64,000 nucleotides of DNA from an uncultured Oscillospiraceae bacterium (GCA_959601025.1 CAUGOD010000009.1:17281-81280), one strand, 5' to 3'; counted from the stretch's first letter, positions 54,364 through 63,891 are shown. The notes: generated by a model from the letters alone, not told the origin. Made by a program: numbers and translations.

Positions 54364-57300
54364 TTATTCCGGAATTTCCTGCCCGGCGGACGATATCCTG
54401 CGCCGAGGCGGATCACCCCCGTTTTTCCCGGCGGCGCTGCCGCCCTCTTCCTCCAGCTCCTTCCACACCGCCGCTGCGTCCCGTGCGGCGAGGAAGCGGA
54501 CGGGATCGTCCGGCTCATGCCCGCAGACGGCGCGGTAATCGCACCAGGCGCAGGCGTCGTTCTCCCCGGCCAGGGGAATGGCAGCCACATCCCCCTTGCG
54601 GAGGGTTTCCGCCATGGCGGTCAGGAGAGACTCAATTTTTTTCTTCAATTTCCCGAACTGTTCCAGCGACGCGACGCTCGCCCCTTTGGCGAACTCCCCT
54701 TTTCCGGTCAGCCGGGCCGGGATAAACAGGCCCGCCGCATCGTGCTCCATTGCGCGGACGATCTCCGGATCGTCCAGCAGAAGGCCGTTCATCCGCAGGG
54801 CCTTGGTCTGTTCCCTCTCCACCGCTTCGGCGTCCGTGTCCCGGGAGGCCGCAATCACCGGCAGCTTGGCGGGAAGGTACAGCACCCCGGCCGGCGTAAC
54901 CCGGCCGTACCGCTCCCCGCCGTTCTGCCAAAGGGAGAAGATGTAGATCAGCATCTGGACGTTGATCCCCTCCACCACGTCGGAGAGCCGGAATTCCTTG
55001 GAGCCGGTTTTATAGTCCACCACCCGAACGTAATTCTCGCCGTTTTCGGCGCGGTACACGTCCACCCGGTCGATCTGGCCCAGCACCCGCACGGTGGAAC
55101 CGTCCGGGAGGGTGAGCGTCACCGGCGGCACCGAGGGCGCGCTGTCCTCCGACGGAAGGCCGACTGACAGCTCGTAGTCCACCGGGACGAAGCGGCTCTG
55201 CCGCAGCTCCCGCACCACCTGCCAGAGCAGCGCCCCCGCAACGCGGGAGAGTCGGTCCAGCAGCGCGGCAAAGCGGTGGGTTTTGTCCGCCAGCCCTCCC
55301 ATGGTTTCCTCCGCATACTCCCGTACGGCGGCGGCCGCATCGGCAAAGGCGCGTTCCCGCCGAATCCCGGCGAAACCCTCCTTCGTATACTGCGGGAGGA
55401 CGGTCTCCATCACATAATGGGTCAGGGTGCCGAAGGCGAGCGCGTCCAGGTCAGCCGGACGGCGGGGTTCCGCCTTCAGACCGTATTTGCAGAAGTAGGA
55501 GAAGCGGCAGCGATGGTACTGCTCCACCTTCGAAGCGGACAGCCGCAGGTCGTTCCCGAAGAAGCGGCGGGCCTCCGCCGGATCCTGAAACGCGGCGGGG
55601 GAACGGTCGGCCGCGCGGTCCAGCGCTTCCAGCCGGCGGGCATATTCCGGACGGGCGGCGAACACCGTCCGCAGCGCCTGCGCGCGGGAAGTAGGCTGCT
55701 TCCAATGGGCAGCGGCGCATTCAAACGCGTCCCGTTCCGATTCCGGCTCGTCCCCGCCGCCCGCGTCGGACAGGAAGCGGCAGCGGGGCAGCGCCCGGCG
55801 AAGGGTATCCGGCAGGGCGGAGGGCGCGAGGCTCTCCCCGGCGGCGTTGCCGCGGAGATAGCTCACCGTCAGCCGCTCGGACGGGGCCGCCACCGCCGCG
55901 TAGGCGAAAAAGCGTTCCTCCGCCGTGCGGACATCGGACGCGTCGGCAAGGGGCAGGCCGAGGGCGATCAGCTCTTTTCGCTCCTCGTCGCTGAGAAGCC
56001 CCCGTGCAGCAGGATAGGCCGGGAACACCCCCTCGTTCGCACCGAGTATGTATACCGCTTTGGGAGCGGCGAAGCGGATGCGGTCGGCCTGGCCGACCTG
56101 TACGGCGTCCAGGCTCTGCGGCACCGCGCCGAGATCGGTCAGCCCGGCAGCCAGCCGCAGCAGGCCGACAAATCGGGCAGGGGTCAGCTTTTCCCGCCGG
56201 AAAGCGGCGCAGAGCCGGTCCAGCAGCGACATCATTGTGTCCCACAGCCGATCCATCCGGTCGGCAAGGGCCGGTTCGTTCTCCCGTTCCAGCCGGGCGA
56301 CGCGGAGTCGAGTCAGGGTATCCGCCCTCACGTCGATCAGGTAGCGGTAGACCGCCCTAGCGAAGCTCTCCCCGTTCGCGCCGGGGGACAGCAGGGCGGC
56401 GCGGAGCCGTTCCAGCGGCTTCATCAGCCGGCGGCGAAGAAGGTTGAGATAGGCGAGCCGCCGGTCGGATGCATCGTCCGCCATCACCGACAGGCCGTTC
56501 GGGTTGCCGGTCCATTCCTCCCGCCAGCGGCGGCCGTCAATCCGCCACATCAGGGCGTAATTCTCCACGAGGGCCACCGAATGGGTAGAAAATCCCGCCA
56601 GTCCGGTCTTCATCAGCCGAAGAAGGTCGTCGGTACGGAAGCCCCCGGCCGCCGCGTCCAGCGCGGCGAGGACGAGAGCGGGCAGCGGCTCGGTCAGGAT
56701 ATCCGTCCGCTCGTCCATCAGCAGAGGAAGGCCCTGCTTCTCCATGGCCGCGTCCAGCACACCACGGTAATCGTCCAGATTCCGGGCGACAATGGCAAAA
56801 TCCCGGCAGCGTCCCCCGTTTTCCCGCAATTGACGGCGGATGGAGCGGGCGACGAAATCGCATTCGGCATAGATATCGGCGCAGGAAGCCACGGTTACAT
56901 CCGCCGTCTCCTCCGTATAGACTGCGGGGCGGGGCGCAAAACAGCCCGCCTCCGCCGCCCGGAGCGCCCCGGATGCGGCACGGCGGTTCTCGGTCAGGGT
57001 AATCACATGGGCGACCGGCGTCCCGTCCTCCCGCGCCATACCCCGCAGGCGGGCGGCGGTGCGGATGACCGGGGAAAACAGCCCGAAGCCTCCCGCCGTA
57101 TCCTCGATGGAATCGGCGCAGAGGGTAACAGTCACCTGCTCCGCCTGCCGCAGAAGAAGGCGGAGCACCGCCAGTTCCTGTGCGGTGAAGCCCTTGAAGG
57201 AATCGACAAACACCATCGCTCCGTCGGCGATCCGGCTGTCCGGCAGCCGCTCGGCCAGGGCCGCGAGGTCGTCCAGCGGGTCGATATACGCTGCGGGTGA

Positions 57301-57933
57301 CGCGGCATTACACGCCGCGCCGCATGCATCGTTACACGCAGCGTCACGGGGCTTGTCCGGCGCTTTATCCAAAAACGCGTCCGCCGTGCTTTCGGCGGCA
57401 TCTATTCGACCGACGGCGCCTGTAACGCCGGCGGTCACAGCTTCGTAGGCGCCGAGGATCAGCGCCAGCTCCTCCGTCTTGCGGCGAAGGGTGCCTTCCG
57501 GCAGGGTTTCGGCGGTCTCCTCCAGCCGGCGGGGGGTGACGCCGCACTGCTTGAGCTCCGTCGTCATCGCCAGCACGGTCTCCACCGTTTCGGGATCGCC
57601 GGCTGGCTTCTGATACAGGGTCAGGTGATCGGCGACGAGCTCCAGCGCACGGCTCATCAGCAGAGCGCGGGTCGGGTCGTCCATCCGGCGGCCGGCCATC
57701 CCCCCCGCCTCGCGGAACACCTGCTCCGCCAGCCGGGTGAAGCTGAGCACCTGGATGCCGCTGCTCAGCCGGGGACCCAGCCGTTCCAGCAGCGCCCGCT
57801 CGCTCTCAAACGAAAACTGCTCCGGCACCAGCAGCAACAGGCCCTGCCGTCCCGCCTTGGCGAGCGCGCAGAGCCGTTCATATACCCATTCGGTTTTCCC
57901 GGCGCCGGATCGGCCGAGAACGAGCTGAAGCAT
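54364..57933 (-). CDS. addB: ATP-dependent helicase/nuclease subunit B
   Basis: The 1189-residue subunit starts MLQLVLGRSGAGKTEWVYER with a P-loop. Its C-terminal nuclease has RVVDYKTGSKEF, and the iron-sulfur cysteines are visible as CRFSYFCKYG (upstream) and the cluster CAWCDYRAVCGHE near the end. An Ala/Cys/Asn-rich insertion (PRDAACNDACGAACNAA at about residue 205) is unlike the family. GGGAG lies 6 bases upstream of the ATG at 57933; earlier ATGs lack a site. First gene of addB-addA. Confidence 0.97.
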   Translation of the reverse strand: MLQLVLGRSGAGKTEWVYERLCALAKAGRQGLLLLVPEQFSFESERALLERLGPRLSSGIQVLSFTRLAEQVFREAGGMAGRRMDDPTRALLMSRALELVADHLTLYQKPAGDPETVETVLAMTTELKQCGVTPRRLEETAETLPEGTLRRKTEELALILGAYEAVTAGVTGAVGRIDAAESTADAFLDKAPDKPRDAACNDACGAACNAASPAAYIDPLDDLAALAERLPDSRIADGAMVFVDSFKGFTAQELAVLRLLLRQAEQVTVTLCADSIEDTAGGFGLFSPVIRTAARLRGMAREDGTPVAHVITLTENRRAASGALRAAEAGCFAPRPAVYTEETADVTVASCADIYAECDFVARSIRRQLRENGGRCRDFAIVARNLDDYRGVLDAAMEKQGLPLLMDERTDILTEPLPALVLAALDAAAGGFRTDDLLRLMKTGLAGFSTHSVALVENYALMWRIDGRRWREEWTGNPNGLSVMADDASDRRLAYLNLLRRRLMKPLERLRAALLSPGANGESFARAVYRYLIDVRADTLTRLRVARLERENEPALADRMDRLWDTMMSLLDRLCAAFRREKLTPARFVGLLRLAAGLTDLGAVPQSLDAVQVGQADRIRFAAPKAVYILGANEGVFPAYPAARGLLSDEERKELIALGLPLADASDVRTAEERFFAYAAVAAPSERLTVSYLRGNAAGESLAPSALPDTLRRALPRCRFLSDAGGGDEPESERDAFECAAAHWKQPTSRAQALRTVFAARPEYARRLEALDRAADRSPAAFQDPAEARRFFGNDLRLSASKVEQYHRCRFSYFCKYGLKAEPRRPADLDALAFGTLTHYVMETVLPQYTKEGFAGIRRERAFADAAAAVREYAEETMGGLADKTHRFAALLDRLSRVAGALLWQVVRELRQSRFVPVDYELSVGLPSEDSAPSVPPVTLTLPDGSTVRVLGQIDRVDVYRAENGENYVRVVDYKTGSKEFRLSDVVEGINVQMLIYIFSLWQNGGERYGRVTPAGVLYLPAKLPVIAASRDTDAEAVEREQTKALRMNGLLLDDPEIVRAMEHDAAGLFIPARLTGKGEFAKGASVASLEQFGKLKKKIESLLTAMAETLRKGDVAAIPLAGENDACAWCDYRAVCGHEPDDPVRFLAARDAAAVWKELEEEGGSAAGKNGGDPPRRRISSAGQEIPE

Positions 57934-58005
57934 GGAAATCTCCCGTTCTTTTTTAATACATAAAGAAGGGATGGACGAGGCCGAAGCGCCGCCTCCCTGC
58001 AATGA

Positions 58006-58419
58006 TTACAGGATCAGCACAAACGTGCCGGCGGTGATCAGCAGCCCACCGAGGACGCTTTTCCAGGTAATCGGCTCATGGAGGACAAAAAAGGCCAGCG
58101 CCATGGTGAGCACCACGCTGAATTTGTCGATCGGCGCCACCCGGGACGCCTCCCCCAACTGGAGCGCCCGGTAATAGCACAGCCAGGACAAGCCGGTCGC
58201 AACCCCGGAAAGAATCAGGAACACCCAGCTTTTAACGCCGATTTGACGGATTCCGCCAGCCGTTCCGGTTACAAAAACGATCCCCCATGCCATCACCAGC
58301 ACCACGACGGTGCGGACGGCGGTGGCGAGGTTACTGTTCACCCCGTCGATTCCGACCTTTGCCAGGATGGAGGTCAGCGCCGCGAATACAGCGGATAAAA
58401 GTGCGAACACGATCCACAT
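58006..58419 (-). CDS. Small EamA-family transporter
   Basis: A 137-residue membrane protein with about five helices (WIVFALLSAVFAALTSILAK at the start) and a single EamA domain, the length of the 140-residue paired or homodimeric DMT-superfamily proteins. LSWLCYYRALQLGEASRVAP is the family signature. Substrate unknown. The start at 58419 has AAAGGGG 9 bases upstream; an ATG 10 codons earlier is weaker. It lies 72 bases upstream of addB on the same strand. Confidence 0.88.
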   Translation of the reverse strand: MWIVFALLSAVFAALTSILAKVGIDGVNSNLATAVRTVVVLVMAWGIVFVTGTAGGIRQIGVKSWVFLILSGVATGLSWLCYYRALQLGEASRVAPIDKFSVVLTMALAFFVLHEPITWKSVLGGLLITAGTFVLIL

Positions 58420-58600
58420 GGAGTTTTTCCCCTTTGCCTTGGCAGACATCCGACAATCCCGCTTTCTCATTCCGGCGGCACCGCCGGGGAATATTGCCGT
58501 CGCTGGCCGGCGGTGAACTTTCCCGCGGAAAGGCGGGCTTCCCTACTGACAGTATAGCATATTTCGGCAGGTTGGGAAATGGAAAATAGGGAATCCAGCG

Positions 58601-58643
58601 AAAAAAACGCGCCCTCTGAGGCGAAAGCCTGTCAGCGGACGCG
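58601..58643 (-). terminator. Terminator of the flavodiiron protein gene
   Basis: Arms CGCGTCC (58643-58637 on the minus strand) and GGGCGCG (58614-58608), one T-G pair, with an inner GGCTTTCGCC hairpin, followed on the minus strand by TTTTTTT. Confidence 0.85.
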
Positions 58644-58662
58644 CATATTGCCTGTTTTTCTT

Positions 58663-59850
58663 TTACAGCTTGCCGACAAATGCGGAGCCGAATTCCCGCA
58701 GCTTGGCGAGCACGTCCTCATCCGGAGCCCAAGTGGTACGGAAGCCGTCGTCCACCACCTCGAACCCGGCCTTGGCCAGCTCCTCGTTCATCAGCTTGAC
58801 GGCTTCGCCGCTCCAGCCATAGCTGCCGAAGGCCGCGGCCTTCTTCTTTTTTAGCTTCGCGCCGCGGATCAGCTCCAGAATACCGGCGATTGCGTACAGG
58901 TAGCCGTTGTTCACCGTGGGGGAACCCATCAGCACCGCGCGGGAACGGAACACTTCGGTGATGATATCGGTTTTATCGGTTTTGGAGGCGCTGAACAGCT
59001 TGACTGTAATGGAAGGATCGGCGGCGCGGATGCCGTCCGCAATCGCTTCCGCCATCCGTCGGGTGGCGTTCCACATCGTGTCGTACACGATGCTGATCTG
59101 GTTTTCCTGATAGTCCGCCGCCCATTCCAGATATTTTTCGACAATCTGGTTGGGATTGTCCTTCCAGATGACGCCGTGGCTCGGGCAGATCATGGTGATC
59201 GGCAGGTTCATGCCGAGGATTTCCTTCACCTTGCGGGTAACCATCGGATTAAAGGGGGAAAGGATGTTGGCGTAATACTTGATCGCTTCCGCCATCAGCT
59301 CGCTGTGATCCACCGTGTCGTTATACAGGGACTCGGAGGCGAAATGCTGACCGAAGCCGTCGTTGCTGAACAGGATGTTCTCCCCGCTCATGTAGGTGAA
59401 CATGGTATCCGGCCAGTGGAGCATCGGCGCTTCGATGAAGGTCAGGGTAGTGTCCCCCAGCTCCAGCGTGTCGCCGGTCTTTACCGTGATGAAATTCCAG
59501 TCCTCGTGGTACTGCCCCTTGATGGACTTGACCGCGTTGGCCGTACAGTAGATCGGGGTACCGGGAATCTCCCGCATCAGGGCGGAAAGAGCGCCGCTGT
59601 GATCCACCTCGCCATGATTGGCGATGACGTAATCGATCGTGGAAAGATCGATTTCCTCCTTCAGACGGCTAACGAATTCCTTGTCGTAGGGCAGCCAGAC
59701 CGTATCGATCAGCGCCGTTTTTTTGTCCCGGATCAGATACGAATTGTAGGAGGAACCGCGGTGAGTGGAAAATTCATCCCCATGGAACTTTTTCAGCTCC
59801 CAGTCCACCTTGCCGACCCAGGTTACTTTATCCGTGATGCGCTTTCCCAT
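58663..59850 (-). CDS. Flavodiiron protein (FprA-type oxygen/NO reductase)
   Basis: The 395-residue protein has a metallo-beta-lactamase-like di-iron domain (about 1-250; ligands in NHGEVDHSGAL, the following MLHWPDTMF, and SHGVIW). A flavodoxin domain (about 255-395) follows with YDTMWNATRRMAEAIADGI as the FMN phosphate loop. It reduces oxygen or nitric oxide to protect an anaerobe. No fused rubredoxin, so class A. Single-gene unit with its own promoter (60028-60056) and a repeat-borne box (59982-59993) upstream. Confidence 0.96.
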   Translation of the reverse strand: MGKRITDKVTWVGKVDWELKKFHGDEFSTHRGSSYNSYLIRDKKTALIDTVWLPYDKEFVSRLKEEIDLSTIDYVIANHGEVDHSGALSALMREIPGTPIYCTANAVKSIKGQYHEDWNFITVKTGDTLELGDTTLTFIEAPMLHWPDTMFTYMSGENILFSNDGFGQHFASESLYNDTVDHSELMAEAIKYYANILSPFNPMVTRKVKEILGMNLPITMICPSHGVIWKDNPNQIVEKYLEWAADYQENQISIVYDTMWNATRRMAEAIADGIRAADPSITVKLFSASKTDKTDIITEVFRSRAVLMGSPTVNNGYLYAIAGILELIRGAKLKKKKAAAFGSYGWSGEAVKLMNEELAKAGFEVVDDGFRTTWAPDEDVLAKLREFGSAFVGKL

Positions 59851-59927
59851 AAAATCGACCTCATTTCTTTTACTAGCATTTACAGATAACGGGGATTTTA
59901 TCCCACGTACAGCATTAACCAGCGCCT

Positions 59928-59993
59928 GCGCCGCCCGACCGGATTCTCTGCCGGCGTTTGCTGGCGGCGCAATTGAACGTGGATATTATATCA
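59928..59993 (-). repeat. Dispersed hairpin/promoter-box repeat (locus 5)
   Basis: On the minus strand a TGATATAATATCC box (59993-59981) is followed by a 43-base GC hairpin with arms GCGCCGCC/GGCGGCGC (59970-59963 and 59935-59928) and the conserved core GGCAGAGAATCCGG. The short A-rich hairpin of other copies is missing. It lies in the 5' region of the flavodiiron gene and is oriented with it. Confidence 0.82.
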
Positions 59994-60027
59994 CGGAAGG
60001 CCTAAAAAAAACAGAGGGATTTTGAAT

Positions 60028-60056
60028 ATTATACTAAATTGGTATGATTTTAACAA
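60028..60056 (-). promoter_or_regulatory. Sigma-A promoter upstream of the flavodiiron gene
   Basis: On the minus strand TTGTTA (60056-60051), 17-base spacer and perfect TATAAT (60033-60028). The repeat at 59928-59993 lies between this promoter and the gene and would be transcribed as leader. Confidence 0.75.
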
Positions 60057-60184
60057 AATTGTTTTTATCCCCGCTTTTCTACCTATAGAATTTTCAGCCG
60101 CCTCTCTTTCCTTGCTTATATAAAAAATTAACGATGCCTGAAAAGGGGGCCTGCCGCTTCCAGGGGAATCTTTCTTTCTCCCTC

Positions 60185-60213
60185 TTGACAGCAAATAAAA
60201 AATATGATACCCT
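60185..60213 (+). promoter_or_regulatory. Likely promoter of the ABC-F leader
   Basis: Perfect TTGACA (60185-60190), 17-base spacer and a poor -10 (TACCCT, 60208-60213); an alternative -10 TATGAT at 60203 has a 12-base spacer. Confidence 0.5.
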
Positions 60214-60252
60214 CGATGAACAAGGAAATCATTCTTTAAAAATCAAAGGAAA

Positions 60253-60518
60253 GCGGGGCGGACGGATTGAGAACGATGCTTGCGACACTCGGACGCCGTC
60301 TGTTCCGCTGCCCAAACCCGTCGATATAAGCGCGCCTTTCCGCCCGCCTGTTCCGGCTGGCGGTTTGCCCGGCGCTTACGCCCGGTCTTTTGGTATGCAA
60401 AGACGCTTCCGAGCTGTTTGGAAGCGTCTTTTTGTATATGGAAAAGAGCGGGCTTTTGTCTGTTCGGGAAGGACAGCGCCACCTCCTCCGTTTCCGCCCG
60501 CGGCGGGCGCTCTTTTCC
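60253..60518 (+). promoter_or_regulatory. Structured leader with terminator before the ABC-F gene (candidate attenuator)
   Basis: Three strong elements precede the ABC-F gene. A 13-bp helix pairs 60253-60265 with 60296-60308. TAAGCGC/GCGCTTA (60327-60333 with 60372-60378) encloses a second nested stem. A terminator pairs 60399-60410 with 60420-60431 and has a T run at 60429-60433. Further on, GGAAAAGAGCG/CGCTCTTTTCC (60440-60450 with 60508-60518) overlaps a small GC hairpin (60496-60508). ABC-F resistance genes are often controlled by such leaders, where a stalled ribosome prevents termination. It could instead be an independent small RNA of about 220 bases. Confidence 0.6.
60276..60329 (+). 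CDS. 17-codon ORF in the ABC-F leader
   Basis: Reads MLATLGRRLFRCPNPSI and stop. It spans the downstream arm of the first leader helix, and its stop codon forms the start of the second stem, so ribosome movement through it would reshape the leader. The ribosome binding site is weak (GGATTGAGA), so translation is uncertain. Confidence 0.35.
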   Translation: MLATLGRRLFRCPNPSI

Positions 60519-60551
60519 CCCTCCCATCGCGGCGGAGAACAGGAGCGCCCT

Positions 60552-62081
60552 ATGCTGGAAATACAGAAACTCACCCTCACCCTGCGAGAATCAGGCCGGA
60601 CATTGCTCCGGGATTTCTCCCTGACCCTTTCTCCCGGCGACAAAGCGGCCGTGATCGGGGAGGAAGGAAACGGAAAAAGCACCCTTCTGCGGGCAATCGT
60701 CCAGCCGGAGTCGGTGGACGCCTACTGCGAATGCAAGGGAACCGTCCGCCGGAACGGCCTGCGGCTCGGTTACCTGACGCAGGAGCTGGACCCCTCCCTT
60801 GCCGGACAGTCGGCCGCGGAATTTTTTGAAGGCTTGGACATCTACCAAAACCTCTCCCCCCGGATGTGGGAGCTGGACTTTGACGCTTCCCTGCTGGAAA
60901 GCGAACAGAAAATGGGCTCCCTTTCGGGCGGTGAAAAGGTGAAGCTGCGGCTTCTCCGTCTGCTGGCGGAACAGCCCGACATCCTGCTGCTGGACGAACC
61001 CACCAACGATCTGGACATCGACGCGCTGGAATGGCTGGAATCCTTCCTGAACGCCGCCGAGCTGCCGGTGCTGTACATTTCCCACGACGAAACCCTGCTG
61101 GAACGGACGGCCAACGTGATTGTCCATCTGGAACAGGTGCGGAAAAAAGCCGTTCCCCGCCATACGGTGGAACGAACAGGCTATGCCGCGTATATCGCGC
61201 GAAGGCAGGCGGCGCTGGACAAGCAGGAGCAGGTCGCCCTCAAGCAGCGGGCCGATTACGACCGGAAGATGGAGCGCTGGCAGCAAATTTATAACCGGGT
61301 GGAGCACGAGCAGAATGTGATTTCCCGCCAAAACCCCGGAGGAGGGCGGCTGCTGAAAAAGAAAATGAAAACGGTGAAATCCATGGGCCGGCGGTTTGAA
61401 CGGGAAAAGGAAGATTTTCTCGACGTTCCGGATGTGGAGGAAGCCATCGCCCTCTTTTTCCCTGAGAGTCTCCGCCTGCCCCGCGGAAAACGGGTGGTGG
61501 AGACAACCCTTCCGATCCTTTCCGTGGACGGGCGGGTGCTGGCGCGGGACATCCGTCTCACCGTTTCAGGTGGCGAGCATGTGGCGATCATCGGGAAAAA
61601 CGGAACGGGAAAAACCACCCTGTTAAAGCAGCTGTGGGAAGCGCTCCGGACCCGGACGGACATCCGGGCGGGGTGGATGCCCCAAAGTTATGATGAAGCG
61701 CTGAACCCGGAGGAAACGCCAGTCGGCCTTCTCGCGCCCGGCGGCGGTAAAGAAGCGGTCACCCGCGCCTACACCGCGCTGGGCAGCCTGAAGTTCACCC
61801 ACGAGGAGATGCGGCAGCCGGTCGGGTCGCTCAGCGGCGGGCAGCGGGCCAAGCTGCTGCTCCTCCGCCTGCTGCTGACCGAACGAAACGTGCTGCTGCT
61901 GGACGAACCCACCCGCAACCTCAGCCCGCTCTCCAACCCGGTCATCCGCCGGGCGCTGGCCGGGTACGGAGGAACCATCCTCAGCGTCACCCACGATCGG
62001 AAATACCTTCAGGAGGTCTGCTCCACCGTATACGAGCTGACCGAATCGGGGCTGATCCGACGCGATCCGACGGAATTTTGA
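60552..62081 (+). CDS. ABC-F family ATP-binding protein
   Basis: The 509-residue protein has two ABC domains and no membrane segment. Domain 1 has Walker A GEEGNGKSTLLRA, signature SLSGGEKVKLRLL and LLLDEPTNDLD. Domain 2 has GKNGTGKTTLLKQL, SLSGGQRAKLLLLRLL and LLLDEPTRNLSPL. Between them lies a charged linker (about 205-300) of the type that reaches the ribosomal exit or P site. ABC-F proteins rescue stalled ribosomes or protect them from antibiotics; the leader suggests the latter. AGGAG lies 7 bases before the ATG at 60552. Confidence 0.92.
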   Translation: MLEIQKLTLTLRESGRTLLRDFSLTLSPGDKAAVIGEEGNGKSTLLRAIVQPESVDAYCECKGTVRRNGLRLGYLTQELDPSLAGQSAAEFFEGLDIYQNLSPRMWELDFDASLLESEQKMGSLSGGEKVKLRLLRLLAEQPDILLLDEPTNDLDIDALEWLESFLNAAELPVLYISHDETLLERTANVIVHLEQVRKKAVPRHTVERTGYAAYIARRQAALDKQEQVALKQRADYDRKMERWQQIYNRVEHEQNVISRQNPGGGRLLKKKMKTVKSMGRRFEREKEDFLDVPDVEEAIALFFPESLRLPRGKRVVETTLPILSVDGRVLARDIRLTVSGGEHVAIIGKNGTGKTTLLKQLWEALRTRTDIRAGWMPQSYDEALNPEETPVGLLAPGGGKEAVTRAYTALGSLKFTHEEMRQPVGSLSGGQRAKLLLLRLLLTERNVLLLDEPTRNLSPLSNPVIRRALAGYGGTILSVTHDRKYLQEVCSTVYELTESGLIRRDPTEF

Positions 62082-62186
62082 ACACCGGCCTTGCCGATGC
62101 ATGGGAAATCGTGATAGAATAAGACGCTGTAAGCGATGGAAACCGCTGATTATTACGCTTCATTTCCGACCGGAAAGGAAATGCCT

Positions 62187-63098
62187 ATGTCTTTGTCCTC
62201 CCTACCGGAGTTTTCCTGTACTCCCTGCACCCTTTGCCCCCGCCGCTGCGGCGCGCGGCGCACCGAGACCGAGGGAAGCGGCGTCTGCGGGATGCCTGCC
62301 TTCCCCGTTCTCGCCCGCGCCGCCCTCCACACGGGGGAAGAGCCCTGCATCAGCGGGACGCGGGGCTCCGGCACGGTGTTTTTCTCCGGCTGCTCCCTCC
62401 GCTGCCTGTACTGCCAGAACCAGCCGATCAGCCACGAACGGTACGGTCGGGCGGTCACGCCGGAACGGCTGGCGGAAATTTTCCGGGAGCTGGAAGAGCA
62501 GGGGGCGCACAACATCAACCTGGTCAACCCCACCCATTTCGTCCCGGCCATTCTGGAGGCGCTGGAACATTATCGCCCTGCCGTCCCGGTCGTGTACAAT
62601 TCCAGCGGATACGAGCGGGTGGAAACCCTCCGCCGGCTGGAGGGTGCGGTGGACGTGTACCTTCCCGACCTGAAATACGTCGACGGGGAGCTTTCCGCCC
62701 GGTTTTCCCATGCGCCGGATTATTTCGAGTACGCGGCCCCCGCTATCCTGGAAATGGCCCGGCAGACCGGACCGATGACGCTGGATGGCGATGGTATCGC
62801 GGTGCGCGGCACGATGGCGCGGCATCTCCTCCTCCCCGGTCACACCCGGAACACCCTTGCGGTGCTGGACTGGCTGCGGGACAATCTCCCCCCCGGCGTC
62901 TGGGTCAGCCTGATGTTCCAATACACGCCGGTGGTCGACGTCCCTCCCTATCCGGAGCTGAACCGCCGGGCCACCCCGCGGGAATGCCGCAAGGTTTGGG
63001 ACGCGCTGCTGGAACGGGGACTGACCGACGGCTATGTTCAGAGCCCTGGCAGCGCGAAGGCCATGTATATCCCCGCGTTCGACCTGACAGGCGTTTAG
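62187..63098 (+). CDS. Radical SAM protein, PflA-like
   Basis: A 303-residue enzyme. The radical SAM cluster is FSGCSLRCLYCQNQPISHE (CxxxCxxC). Before it is a second Cys group (CTPCTLCPRRCGARR, with GVCGM) as in the family of uncharacterised PflA-like proteins that lack a glycyl-radical partner. LPDLKYVDGELSARFSHAPD and VSLMFQYTPV are typical of the same group. Substrate unknown. The start at 62187 has AAAGG 8 bases upstream; ATGs at 62136 and 62181 are less well placed. Confidence 0.87.
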   Translation: MSLSSLPEFSCTPCTLCPRRCGARRTETEGSGVCGMPAFPVLARAALHTGEEPCISGTRGSGTVFFSGCSLRCLYCQNQPISHERYGRAVTPERLAEIFRELEEQGAHNINLVNPTHFVPAILEALEHYRPAVPVVYNSSGYERVETLRRLEGAVDVYLPDLKYVDGELSARFSHAPDYFEYAAPAILEMARQTGPMTLDGDGIAVRGTMARHLLLPGHTRNTLAVLDWLRDNLPPGVWVSLMFQYTPVVDVPPYPELNRRATPRECRKVWDALLERGLTDGYVQSPGSAKAMYIPAFDLTGV

Positions 63099-63177
63099 AC
63101 AAACCGGCGTTTGAACAGAGCCGTTCTTTACCGAAAAATCTTGCCCCCAGCGGGCAGTGAAAGGCAGCGATTACTTT

Positions 63178-63891
63178 ATGGGAGCTCTCGAAGTCGTCCC
63201 CTCCCGCAGTCTGAACGGACTGTATATCGTTCTCGATATACTTTTTCTCCTTTTCCTTGCCGCGGTCCTGCTGTATACCAAACGGCGGCAGGCTTTCCTG
63301 GCCGGCCTTGCCGGCGGGGTACTGTATTTTCTGGTGGATTACGGAATCTTTTACCAGCTGCTCGGCACGCGCACGGTAACCGGCGCGGACCCTTTCTGGT
63401 TCCTGCTCTGGCTGAGCATGAGCTATGGATTCACCAATTTCGTCTGGATTTGGGTATGGCTGGACCGGGATAAGCGGCTGTTCGAGTGGTCCCTGCTGAT
63501 CGTGTCCGGCTGGATGGCGGAGGCGCTGGCCGCCCAGAATTTCGGCGGGCCGTTTGGGGAGATCGCCATCTCCCGCGGGACAGGGAGCTATCACGGCGTG
63601 ATGGCGCTGATTCTTTTCGTGGGGTACGCCATCCTTATCCTGCATAACCTGCGGACGCCGGAACCGGAGAAGCGGATCAACATTCCCTGGCTGCTGGCCA
63701 TTGGCATCCTGGTGCAGTTCTCGTGGGAGGCGGTGCTGCTCATCACCGGCATCCGGGCGCAGGGCTTCGGCCCGCTCATCGTGGACTCCCTGATCGAGAC
63801 CAACCTCGGTATGCCCTATCTGTACTTTATCCACCGTGCTGCCACGCGGCGATATGACGAAGCGCTTCATCCCGTCGTCCGGGAAAATTAG
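63178..63891 (+). CDS. Uncharacterised multi-pass membrane protein
   Basis: About 237 residues with six or seven membrane helices (GLYIVLDILFLLFLAAVLLY first), conserved-looking loops AAQNFGGPFGEIAISRGTGS and YHGVMALILF, and a basic C-terminal end. I do not recognise its family by name. It follows the radical SAM gene by 79 bases on the same strand. A GTG seven codons upstream (63157) is an alternative start; neither has a strong ribosome binding site. Confidence 0.75.
   Translation: MGALEVVPSRSLNGLYIVLDILFLLFLAAVLLYTKRRQAFLAGLAGGVLYFLVDYGIFYQLLGTRTVTGADPFWFLLWLSMSYGFTNFVWIWVWLDRDKRLFEWSLLIVSGWMAEALAAQNFGGPFGEIAISRGTGSYHGVMALILFVGYAILILHNLRTPEPEKRINIPWLLAIGILVQFSWEAVLLITGIRAQGFGPLIVDSLIETNLGMPYLYFIHRAATRRYDEALHPVVREN

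Noticed and set aside
60216..60239. Seven-codon ORF MNKEIIL in the ABC-F leader
   Set aside because: It lies at or before the expected transcription start and has no ribosome binding site.
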